This document shows, in pieces, positions 25,411 through 33,495 of a stretch of DNA of 55,451 nt. Positions within the stretch are counted from its first letter, which is position 1. The number at the start of each line of letters is the position of its first letter. The translations under genes were made by a program, and so were the position numbers. This DNA is from DUVY01 sp036562755. GTDB taxonomy: Bacteria; Bacillota; Clostridia; Christensenellales; DUVY01. The stretch spans positions 1 to 55,451 of the forward strand of contig DATCJN010000006.1 in NCBI GenBank assembly GCA_036562755.1, written 5' to 3'. The notes under the pieces were generated by a model. That model was not told the DNA's origin. It ran no database searches and saw only the letters and a list, made by a program, of their open reading frames with translations.

Positions 25411-25641
25411 ATGAAATCTGTTTTGCTAAACCTTCAATATAGCGATGTCAAAGATTTCGTCAATATTGTTAGCAAATACACAGTTGAAACCGATTTAAAA
25501 AGCGGCAGATATACCGTAGATGCAAAATCTCTCTTAGGTATCTTTAGCTTGGATTTGACAAAGCCTATCACTTTGGAAATTCATGACGGAAAGGACGCCG
25601 ACGAGTTATTAAAGGAACTTAAGCCTTTTATAAAAGAATAA
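25411..25641 (+). CDS. HPr-like protein lacking the catalytic histidine
   Basis: 76 residues that align over their whole length with HPr, the phosphocarrier of the sugar phosphotransferase system: the segment VDAKSLLGIFSLDL matches the VNLKSIMGVMSLGI region, and Ser40 corresponds to the regulatory Ser46 of B. subtilis HPr. The active His15 and its GIHARPA context are absent; the equivalent stretch reads LQYSDVKDF. It therefore cannot carry phosphate on histidine, but could still be a substrate of HPr kinase or a binding partner (inference). Complete unit with promoter, AAGGAGG and two terminators. Confidence 0.75.
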   Translation: MKSVLLNLQYSDVKDFVNIVSKYTVETDLKSGRYTVDAKSLLGIFSLDLTKPITLEIHDGKDADELLKELKPFIKE

Positions 25642-25650
25642 ATTATACGC

Positions 25651-25675
25651 CGCCCTGTCAAAACAGGGCGATTTT
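25651..25675 (+). terminator. First terminator after the HPr-like gene
   Basis: CGCCCTGT / ACAGGGCG stem with a four-base loop, followed by ATTTTAATTTT. Confidence 0.8.
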
Positions 25676-25704
25676 AATTTTAAGACAATTTTTTGATTGT
25701 GTCG

Positions 25705-25735
25705 AAATTCCCTTATTACAAGGGAATTTTTATTT
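25705..25735 (+). terminator. Second terminator after the HPr-like gene
   Basis: AAATTCCCTT / AAGGGAATTT stem followed by TTTATTT. Two successive terminators isolate the HPr-like gene from the activase-like gene downstream. Confidence 0.75.
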
Positions 25736-25868
25736 GACAAAAAGCTCAATATCAAGTAAATATTCAAATGAAAATAATGTCAAACCTACAAAATAATGAC
25801 TAATTGTGAATTGTTTGATATAATATTAACCTATAATACACATAGATAAAAATATAATAAGAGGTAAA

Positions 25869-28800
25869 ATGGCTACAAAAGTATCTATTGGACTCGACGT
25901 TGGTTCGACCACTATAAAGACAGCTGTTTTAGACGAAAATAATAATCTACTGTTCAGCCTTTATCAAAGACATTATTCGGATATTAAAAAGACCTTAGCC
26001 GATGTCCTAATTGAAGCGCTAAAAAGATTTGACTCGTTTAAAATAATGGTAACGGGCTCGGGAGGTATCGCTGTTTCAAGATGGCTTGATATTCCTTTTA
26101 TTCAAGAAGTGGTAGCCGGCGTTAAGGCGATAGAAGTATTCGCTCCTCAAACCGATGTCGCAATAGAACTAGGCGGCGAAGACGCCAAGATTACATATTT
26201 TAATAACGGAAACGTTGAACAGCGCATGAACGGAACATGCGCGGGCGGAACGGGCGCGTTCCTTGACCAGATGGCCACCCTTCTAAATGTCGAAGTCGGC
26301 GGCCTTAACGAATTGGCCAAACAATCTACCACTATTTATCCTATTGCTTCCCGTTGCGGCGTTTTTGCAAAAAGCGATATACAACCGCTTTTAAACGACG
26401 GCGCGCCTAGGGAAGATCTGGCCGCCAGCGTATTTCAATCGGTGGTTAATCAGACCATTTCGGGACTTGCCTGCGGAATGCCTATTAGGGGCAAGGTGGC
26501 TTTTTTGGGCGGGCCTTTGCACTTTCTGTCCGAACTAAGAGAAAGATTTATTCAAACATTAAAGCTAAAAGACGATGAAATCATCGTTCCAGATAATTCC
26601 GAAATCTTTAACGCAATAGGCGCGGCGTTGTCCGCTCCCGAAAACTCGATAAGAACAAAGAGCCAGATAGAAGCCAAGCTCAAGGCTCTTGCGGAGGTCG
26701 AAGAGCCTGAAATTATGCGTCTTCCTCCCCTATTTTCCTCCGAAGAAGAGCTGCAAAAGTTCCGCGCTCGTCACAGCAAAGCAAGCGTTCCTATAGCAAA
26801 TATAGAAGAAGCGGAAGGCCCGCTGTTTTTGGGCTTGGACGCAGGCTCTACTACAACCAAAGCGGCGCTTATTGATTCTGAATATAGAATAGTTTATTCT
26901 TGGTACGGCTCCAACGGGGGCAATCCCTTAAAATCGGTAATCAAGATACTAAAAGAGATATATTCAAAACTGCCCGATACCGCATATATCGCATATTCCT
27001 GCGTTACGGGATACGGCGAAAACCTTATCAAAAAAGCGCTGGGCGTGGATATGGGCGAAATTGAAACTATGGCGCATTATACCGCGTCGGAACATGTCTT
27101 GCCTGGCGTAGATTTTGTTTTGGATATCGGCGGTCAGGACATGAAATGCTTGCGCATAAAAAACCAGACTGTCGACAGCATTTTGCTAAACGAAGCGTGC
27201 TCCTCGGGCTGCGGAAGCTTTATAGAGACCTTTGCATCGGCTTTGGGATTAAAGGCCGAAGAGTTTGCCAAACTCGGTTTAATGGCGGACAACCCCGTGG
27301 ATTTGGGCTCAAGATGCACTGTCTTTATGAACTCTCGAGTAAAGCAGGCCCAAAAAGAAGGCGCAAGCGTCGGAGACATCAGCGCGGGCTTGTCGTATTC
27401 GGTCGTAAAAAACGCGCTGTTTAAGGTTATAAAAATCAGAGATCCCGAAGAATTAGGCCAAAAAATCATCGTTCAAGGCGGAACATTTTTAAACGAGTCA
27501 GTCTTAAGAGCCTTTGAGCTTGTAAGCAAGCGCGAAGTCGTCCGCCCCAATATTGCCGGGCTTATGGGCGCGTTCGGCGCGGCTATAATAGCTAAAAAGT
27601 CCTACAAGGGACAAAACACTACTCTTAAGACATATGACGAGATTATAAATTTAAATCCTAAAAAAGAAACCAAGCATTGTCAATTCTGCGGCAACAGATG
27701 TCTTTTGACGATAACCAAGTTTGCGGACGGTCAAAAGATTGTAACCAACAACCGCTGCGAAAGGGGCGCGGGCGAAGAACTGCCGCCCGGGCTGTTGCCA
27801 AACCTGTATCAATATAAATACGAAAGACTGTTCAATTATTATAAAAACCCCGAAAATACTCCCAGAGGCAAAATCGGCATCCCCAGAGTTTTGGGAATGT
27901 ATGAAAACTATCCTTTCTGGCATACATTCTTTACGAGATTAGGCTTTGAGGTTGTTTTGTCTCCCCGCTCTTCGCGCGCTATCTTTGATTTGGGCATAGA
28001 AACGATGCCTTCCGAATCCGTTTGTTATCCGGCAAAATTAGCGCACGGACATATTATTTCATTAATAAAGCGCGGGGTAAAGAAAATCTTCTATCCGTGC
28101 CTGCCCTACGAGCAAAAAGAAGACCCTGCTTCGGACAACCATTACAACTGCCCTATCGTGTGCATGTATCCCGAGGTGCTAAAAAACAACATCGACGCGT
28201 TAAAACAAGACGTCGAGTTTATCTCGCCCGTTTTGCCGCTCAATAACCCTAAAAAAATGAAAAAGAGGCTTTGCGAAGTCTTTAAGGATATCGACAAAGA
28301 CGAAATTTACAGGGCTGTGAACGCGGCGTATGAAGAACAGGCGCATTTTAAAGCCGACATAAGAAAGATGGGCGAACAGGTGCTTGAGGAATTAAACCGC
28401 ACGGGCAAGCGCGGCATAGTGCTTGCAGGACGCCCTTATCACATAGACCCCGAAATCAACCACGGCATAGCCGATATGATTAACAGATACGGCTTTGCGA
28501 TTTTGACCGAAGACAGTATCTGCCATTTAAGGAAAACGCCTAGGCCTTTGCGTGTGGTTGACCAGTGGACATATCATTCCCGACTTTACGCCGCCGCCGA
28601 GGTGGTCAGACACGCCGACAATCTTGAAATTGTTCAGTTAAACTCTTTTGGATGCGGCCTGGACGCCATTACGACGGATCAAGTAATGGAATTAATGGAA
28701 GCCGCCAACAAGATTTATACGGTATTAAAGATAGACGAAGTAAACAACTTAGGCGCGGCGAGAATTAGGATAAGGTCGTTAATTGCGGCCGTAAATGAGA

Positions 28801-30074
28801 GGGCGAGAAAGAACGTTTGCTGCGTTCCCCCGCCCGATTTGGAGCCCAAAGTCGACTTTACCAAGGCGATGAAAAAGACGCACACCATTATCGCGCCCAA
28901 TATGTCGCCTATTCACTTTGTTTTCTTGAGAGAAGCTATTAGGCAATCGGGGTATAATCTTGAAGTTTTGCCTGAATCTGATATTGATGCCATTAATGTA
29001 GGCTTAAAATATGTCAATAACGACGCTTGTTACCCCAGCATCATAGTCTTGGGACAAATAATAAACACCCTTCAAAGCGGACAATATGACATAGACAAGA
29101 CCGCAGTCATGCTGTCTCAAACGGGCGGCGGCTGCAGAGCGACCAATTATATCCCCCTGTTAAGAAAAGCGCTAAAGGAAGCCAATATGGGACAAGTGCC
29201 CGTAATCAGCTTTAACCTGGTAGGGCTTGATAAGTGCAGCGGATTTAAGATCTCCACGCCTATGCTTATAAGGCTAATAATGTCACTTATTTACGGCGAC
29301 CTGTTTATGAGAGTGCTTTACGCCGTTAGACCCTATGAAAAAGAGCCGGGAAGCGCGGACAGGCTGCATAAGAAATGGGAAAAGATATGTTTGGAATCGC
29401 TAAAGAGCCTTAATTTATTCAAATTTTGGAATAACCTAAAAAATATTATAAGAGAATTCGACGCCCTGCCTGTTCATAATATAAAGAAGCCTAGAATTGG
29501 TTTGGTGGGCGAAATTTTAGTAAAATACCACCCCGGCGCGAATAACCAAATAATAAAAACCATAGAGGAAGAAGGCGGCGAAGCGGTCGTGCCCGAAATG
29601 CTGGACTTTTTCTTATACGGATTTGAGAACGCGACTATCAAATATAAATTATTGGACGGAACGCTCGCGGCTAAAATCAAAAACGATATTTTAATTAAGA
29701 TAGTCGATTTTGTCCGCGCGCCTATGATTAAAGAACTTAAGAAAACGCGCTTTGGTTATCCATTAGATATTAAGACCAAGGCAAAAATGGCTAGCGAGGT
29801 CGTTTCATTAGGCTCTATGAGCGGCGAGGGTTGGTTCTTAACCGCCGAAATGCTGGAATTAATGCACGAAGGCGTAAATAACATAGTATGTATGCAGCCT
29901 TTCGCTTGCCTGCCTAACCACGTAACCGGCAAAGGCGTAATAAAAGAGCTTAAACGACAAAATCCTAAGGCCAATATCGTGGCTATCGACTACGATCCCG
30001 GCGCTAGCGAGGTCAACCAATTAAACAGACTAAAGTTAATGATGGCTTCGGCGTTTAAGAATTTGGAAAAATAA
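25869..30074 (+). CDS. Giant acyl-CoA dehydratase activase-like protein (two ASKHA ATPase domains, HgdB-like C-terminus)
   Basis: 1401 residues. Two BadF/HgdC-type ASKHA ATPase domains are present, with phosphate loops GLDVGSTTIKTAVL (8-21) and GLDAGSTTTKAAL (322-334). The Fe-S cysteine segments are NGTCAGGTG (Cys124) with SRCGVF (Cys163), and NEACSSGCGS (Cys444, Cys448). A Cys cluster HCQFCGNRC (604, 607, 611) opens the DUF2229 region, and the rest resembles the HgdB-type dehydratase subunit. HgdC activators inject electrons into 2-hydroxyacyl-CoA dehydratases using ATP. These giant fusions are common in Clostridia, but their substrate is not established. No dehydratase genes are nearby. Start supported by AAGAGG. 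Confidence 0.85.
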   Translation: MATKVSIGLDVGSTTIKTAVLDENNNLLFSLYQRHYSDIKKTLADVLIEALKRFDSFKIMVTGSGGIAVSRWLDIPFIQEVVAGVKAIEVFAPQTDVAIELGGEDAKITYFNNGNVEQRMNGTCAGGTGAFLDQMATLLNVEVGGLNELAKQSTTIYPIASRCGVFAKSDIQPLLNDGAPREDLAASVFQSVVNQTISGLACGMPIRGKVAFLGGPLHFLSELRERFIQTLKLKDDEIIVPDNSEIFNAIGAALSAPENSIRTKSQIEAKLKALAEVEEPEIMRLPPLFSSEEELQKFRARHSKASVPIANIEEAEGPLFLGLDAGSTTTKAALIDSEYRIVYSWYGSNGGNPLKSVIKILKEIYSKLPDTAYIAYSCVTGYGENLIKKALGVDMGEIETMAHYTASEHVLPGVDFVLDIGGQDMKCLRIKNQTVDSILLNEACSSGCGSFIETFASALGLKAEEFAKLGLMADNPVDLGSRCTVFMNSRVKQAQKEGASVGDISAGLSYSVVKNALFKVIKIRDPEELGQKIIVQGGTFLNESVLRAFELVSKREVVRPNIAGLMGAFGAAIIAKKSYKGQNTTLKTYDEIINLNPKKETKHCQFCGNRCLLTITKFADGQKIVTNNRCERGAGEELPPGLLPNLYQYKYERLFNYYKNPENTPRGKIGIPRVLGMYENYPFWHTFFTRLGFEVVLSPRSSRAIFDLGIETMPSESVCYPAKLAHGHIISLIKRGVKKIFYPCLPYEQKEDPASDNHYNCPIVCMYPEVLKNNIDALKQDVEFISPVLPLNNPKKMKKRLCEVFKDIDKDEIYRAVNAAYEEQAHFKADIRKMGEQVLEELNRTGKRGIVLAGRPYHIDPEINHGIADMINRYGFAILTEDSICHLRKTPRPLRVVDQWTYHSRLYAAAEVVRHADNLEIVQLNSFGCGLDAITTDQVMELMEAANKIYTVLKIDEVNNLGAARIRIRSLIAAVNERARKNVCCVPPPDLEPKVDFTKAMKKTHTIIAPNMSPIHFVFLREAIRQSGYNLEVLPESDIDAINVGLKYVNNDACYPSIIVLGQIINTLQSGQYDIDKTAVMLSQTGGGCRATNYIPLLRKALKEANMGQVPVISFNLVGLDKCSGFKISTPMLIRLIMSLIYGDLFMRVLYAVRPYEKEPGSADRLHKKWEKICLESLKSLNLFKFWNNLKNIIREFDALPVHNIKKPRIGLVGEILVKYHPGANNQIIKTIEEEGGEAVVPEMLDFFLYGFENATIKYKLLDGTLAAKIKNDILIKIVDFVRAPMIKELKKTRFGYPLDIKTKAKMASEVVSLGSMSGEGWFLTAEMLELMHEGVNNIVCMQPFACLPNHVTGKGVIKELKRQNPKANIVAIDYDPGASEVNQLNRLKLMMASAFKNLEK

Positions 30075-30077
30075 AAA

Positions 30078-30104
30078 AACAGCCTATTAGTTAGGCTGTT
30101 TTTA
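30078..30104. terminator. Bidirectional terminator between the activase-like gene and SOD-like gene
   Basis: AACAGCCTA / TAGGCTGTT stem with T runs on both strands, placed between two convergent genes. Confidence 0.85.
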
Positions 30105-30151
30105 ATTACGAAAATTAAAATTTATTTTTAAGGGCTTATATAAGTCCTTTT

Positions 30152-30631
30152 TTATCTTATAGGTGTAATTATACCGCAAGCTATTTTCAACCCCGAATTG
30201 CCCGAAGGCTGCGTTCTAAAGTCGTCAGGCGATAGGTGGATTACCACGGGTTTGCCTATGACTTCGTTTAACTTGAATCTATCCGTTATAAACCGCATAT
30301 ACGCCGAGCCGTCCGACATGGGCATTATTACGGGCAGGTCGCCCGCGTGGTTGGGGTGAATGGTATTGGTCGGGTTATAATGGTTGCCCGTATTAGGAAA
30401 CGGATTGTCTTCCGTGCCAGGATCGCAAGAGTCTCCATCGTGGATATGGAATCCGAACGGGCTTATCACCCAATCGTCGTCTCTATAAAAACACGGCAAG
30501 TTATGTATCCTTACAAATACCTCTACTCCTTCGGTTAACTGCCTAAACTCCACCTCGCCTTTTATATCGGGATACTGCGGCCCGCCTTTTATGACCGCAA
30601 TCGCCCTTTGAACATAATTTTTATAAAACAT
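30152..30631 (-). CDS. Cu/Zn superoxide dismutase-like protein, no signal peptide
   Basis: 159 residues. Metal-ligand positions are all present: FHIH (His62, His64), GNHYNP (His84, bridging), His92, His95, Asp98, and VVIH (His132). The disulfide cysteines are Cys69 and Cys152. Differences from the classical enzyme: the zinc loop has only three residues between His92 and His95/Asp98 ligands instead of about nine, and the active-site Arg before ACG is Lys149. There is no signal peptide, so the protein should be cytosolic, unlike most bacterial Cu/Zn SODs. Whether it dismutates superoxide is uncertain. AAGGGG precedes the ATG. Confidence 0.8.
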   Translation of the reverse strand: MFYKNYVQRAIAVIKGGPQYPDIKGEVEFRQLTEGVEVFVRIHNLPCFYRDDDWVISPFGFHIHDGDSCDPGTEDNPFPNTGNHYNPTNTIHPNHAGDLPVIMPMSDGSAYMRFITDRFKLNEVIGKPVVIHLSPDDFRTQPSGNSGLKIACGIITPIR

Positions 30632-30697
30632 CGCGCTTCCCCTTAAATAAAAATAATTATCTTATCATATATATGCTTTTGATTTGTTCTTTTGTGA

Positions 30698-30730
30698 ATA
30701 AAAAAAATTCAAGCCCCGAGGCTTGAATTT
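30698..30730 (-). terminator. Terminator of the macrodomain gene
   Basis: Reading leftward, AAATTCAAGCC / GGCTTGAATTT with a four-base loop, followed by TTTTTATT. Confidence 0.85.
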
Positions 30731-30757
30731 ATGAAAAAATATAAAGATTTGCGTGTT

Positions 30758-31270
30758 TTAATTATCTGTCTTATTCGTTAGAAATAATCTTTCATATACC
30801 TCAATGGATTCTCTGTCAAAAAGAACAAGCGCGATATCCATATCATTCTTGGTGAGAAATTTTTCAAAGGCTTCCATAGCCGCTTTTATTGCCTTGTCTT
30901 TAGGATAGCCGTAAACGCCGCTTGAGATTAGAGGAAAGGCTATGGATCTTATATCGTATTTTTTGGCCAGTTCTAGCGAATTTAGATAGCAAGATGTAAG
31001 CAGTTTTTCTTCGTCATAACCGCCGCCCCGCCAGACAGGGCCGACCGTGTGGATGACATATTTTGCGGGCAAATTATAGCCTTTTGTTATTTTTGCCTCG
31101 CCTACTCTACAGCCGCCCAAAGTCCTGCATTCTTCCAAAAGCATAGGCCCCGCCGCCCTGTGTATAGCGCCGTCCACGCCTCCCCCGCCCAGCAAAGTTT
31201 CATTGGCGGCATTAACTATAGCGTCGGTTTGAACTTTGGTTATATCGCCTATTATGACCTTAACGGGCAT
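30758..31270 (-). CDS. Macrodomain protein (ADP-ribose/O-acetyl-ADP-ribose deacetylase type)
   Basis: 170-residue single macrodomain (MacroD/YmdB type), which removes ADP-ribose from proteins or deacetylates O-acetyl-ADP-ribose. Typical motifs are GDIT (8-11), IVNAANETLLGGGGVDGAIH (18-37), and PLISSGVYGYPKD at about 118-130. GGGAGGG precedes the ATG at good distance. A single gene between terminators; no ADP-ribosyltransferase or sirtuin is adjacent. Confidence 0.92.
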   Translation of the reverse strand: MPVKVIIGDITKVQTDAIVNAANETLLGGGGVDGAIHRAAGPMLLEECRTLGGCRVGEAKITKGYNLPAKYVIHTVGPVWRGGGYDEEKLLTSCYLNSLELAKKYDIRSIAFPLISSGVYGYPKDKAIKAAMEAFEKFLTKNDMDIALVLFDRESIEVYERLFLTNKTDN

Positions 31271-31339
31271 TTTACCCTCCCTATTAAGCCGTATTTATAT
31301 TTAGTTATAACATATTTTTTGATGTTTGGTATCTAAAAT

Positions 31340-31370
31340 AAAAAAACAGCTTTCATAAGCGAAAGCTGTC
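31340..31370 (-). terminator. Terminator of the pyridoxal kinase gene
   Basis: Reading leftward, ACAGCTTTC / GAAAGCTGT with a six-base loop, followed by TTTTTTATTTT. Confidence 0.85.
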
Positions 31371-31395
31371 GAAATCAATGAAACTTCCAATAGCG

Positions 31396-32232
31396 TTATA
31401 ACTTCAGCAAATCTTGCAAGCCTTCTTCGAAGTTAACGCCGAATCTAATATCCGTTTGGGCCTCAAAAGTCCTTTGAATGCTTTGGGCTGTGAATTTGAC
31501 CGCAATATCTATGGCTTTTTCCAAAGGCTTTTCGTTGACAATAGCGGCGGTTAAAGCGCTGCCGAACACGTCGCCCGTGCCGTGATAAAATTGGCCTATC
31601 TTTTTTGAGAACGAATAACTTATTTTATCGGTCTGTTTATCATAAGCAGCCGCGCCTAAATTCTGGTCATCGAAATACACGCCCGTCAAAACTGCCTGGC
31701 TGCAAAATTGAGATAGATTTTTCAAAATATTTTCTATATATTCTTTTTCATAAGGGCCTGCTTTATAAGGCTCGTTTAGCAAAAATACCGCTTCAGTTAT
31801 ATTGGGAATGATTATATCGGCCTTTTTGCATAGCTTTTTCATACCTTCAGGGAAATTGGAGGGGAAGATTTTGTAAAGCTGGCCGTGGTCCGCCATTACG
31901 GGATCGACTATTACTTTGGTGTTTTGGGTTTTTAGCAAGTCGATGACTTCGCAAACGATGTCTATTTGCTCAAAAGAGCCCAAAAAACCCGTGTAAATTG
32001 CGTCAAATTCAAGTCCAAGCGTTTTCCAATGCTTGACTATGGGCAAGATATCTTCGGTCAAGTCTCTATAGGTAAAGCCCGTAAATCCGCCGGTGTGCGT
32101 AGATAAAATGGCGGTGGGTATAATGCTGGTCTCTATTCCTGCCGCAGAAATAATAGGAAGAGCTACCGTTAAAGAGCATCTGCCGAAGCATGAAATATCA
32201 TGTATAGCTACAACGCGTTTTTGCCTTTTCAT
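31396..32232 (-). CDS. pdxY: Pyridoxal/pyridoxine kinase (ribokinase superfamily)
   Basis: 278-residue cytoplasmic kinase that phosphorylates vitamin B6 vitamers to give pyridoxal 5'-phosphate. It has the family start VVAIHDISCFGRCSLT, the VDPVMADHG stretch at about 109-117, and the ATP/anion-hole motif HGTGDVFGSAL near residue 216. HGTGD is typical of PdxK/PdxY, although ThiD-type kinases are related. GGGAG precedes the ATG. No de novo PdxST genes are in the window, so salvage is likely (inference); the ECF S component is not adjacent. Confidence 0.85.
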   Translation of the reverse strand: MKRQKRVVAIHDISCFGRCSLTVALPIISAAGIETSIIPTAILSTHTGGFTGFTYRDLTEDILPIVKHWKTLGLEFDAIYTGFLGSFEQIDIVCEVIDLLKTQNTKVIVDPVMADHGQLYKIFPSNFPEGMKKLCKKADIIIPNITEAVFLLNEPYKAGPYEKEYIENILKNLSQFCSQAVLTGVYFDDQNLGAAAYDKQTDKISYSFSKKIGQFYHGTGDVFGSALTAAIVNEKPLEKAIDIAVKFTAQSIQRTFEAQTDIRFGVNFEEGLQDLLKL

Positions 32233-32310
32233 TTTAACTCCCGCAAAAGATTTTATAACAATAATATTATTAAATTGTATTAGCTGTCAACTAATTAATA
32301 TTTTATTTTC

Positions 32311-33324
32311 TTATTTGTTTAACAAAATATTATATCCAAGACGGATTATGCCGCGGGCTTTAGCGCCGTTGATATCAAATCGAGCGATGCTTTCTATTAT
32401 TCTGTAATTGTCATCGTCATATGAAAACTCAAACTCGGTTTCTTTTTCGCATTTTATAACCAATTTTTTGTCGTCAGTAAAACTTGCTAATAGCTTAAAA
32501 GAATTAGGAATGTATGTAGGCATTTCGTCTATTATCACGCTGTCTAGACTTATATTTCCCTTATCGGAAGTATAATAGCCTATTTGAAAATTGCCGAATA
32601 CAGTTTCCAATAGGTGAACGCTTACGGTCTGGCCTTTTTCGGTCAGTATATTTAAAGAAAAATGCCTTTTTATGTTGTTTAAGTCCCTTTCGCCATACAT
32701 GCGACGCCTGATAGCTGTCATGTCTATTTCGGTCTTTTTGCCGCCTAAATTCAACGAGCCTTGAAGTTTGCCCGCTTGCTCGTAATAAACCAAATTTAAA
32801 ATATCTTGAATTTTTTTCTTATCTATTTTTCGCGAAGATAATGCCCTCGCAATAACGCGCGCGTCGGAATGCTTACAAAAATCATAAATATCGCTTACGG
32901 CAGTAAACTCTCCGTCAAACACGGCAGGAATAATGCGCGTTCCCTTTAGGTTTTTCCAGATATTTTGGGGCGTTTTGTTGTCTTGAATTATTCCGCCGCT
33001 GTATTGGATTTTCCATTTTTTGCCGGCTTGGAGGCACGAAGTTTCTATTAAAGACTGATTTTCCAAAATCTGATGAGCGCAAATAAAATTATTATCCAAT
33101 AGGTCGTGATAGGCAAACCACACTTCGTTGTTGCCCGTCCCCCTTTCGCCCAATCTTATAATAATGCTTTGTCCGTCCTTAGAATGTCCCGAAATATAAT
33201 AGCTATTAGTCAGGTTTTGGGACGCGCCTTCTTTTAAAGAATAAAATTCCGCGTTTTCGTCAAAAGGACGCTTTTTTTGAAAATTTTTTATTTTTTGAGC
33301 TAATAGAATCGATTTAAATGACAT
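32311..33324 (-). CDS. Beta-rich protein of unknown function (AttH-like suspected)
   Basis: 337 residues, no signal peptide, mostly beta-strand in composition. The segment AIRRRMYGERDLNNIKRHF at about 216-234, followed by SLNILTEKGQTVSVHLLE, recalls the RDW-containing core of AttH/DUF7064-like lipocalin proteins, but the match is weak. A central IYDFCKHSDARVIARAL region is helical. GGGAG precedes the ATG. Possibly a distant relative in fold of the gene at 23664, but I see no direct sequence similarity between the two. Function unknown. Confidence 0.55.
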   Translation of the reverse strand: MSFKSILLAQKIKNFQKKRPFDENAEFYSLKEGASQNLTNSYYISGHSKDGQSIIIRLGERGTGNNEVWFAYHDLLDNNFICAHQILENQSLIETSCLQAGKKWKIQYSGGIIQDNKTPQNIWKNLKGTRIIPAVFDGEFTAVSDIYDFCKHSDARVIARALSSRKIDKKKIQDILNLVYYEQAGKLQGSLNLGGKKTEIDMTAIRRRMYGERDLNNIKRHFSLNILTEKGQTVSVHLLETVFGNFQIGYYTSDKGNISLDSVIIDEMPTYIPNSFKLLASFTDDKKLVIKCEKETEFEFSYDDDNYRIIESIARFDINGAKARGIIRLGYNILLNK

Positions 33325-33495
33325 TCTTTCTCCCGTTTTATTTTTCTTTGGGTTTTAAATATTATACCAACCTTATATGAATATGTAAATCTAATATCTA
33401 TTTGCATATCGCGAATTATCCCATAAGAAATTAAACCTAAAATGATAAAATGTGTTATAATGTCAAAGCATAAAATTTTTTGCGGAGTAATTTTT

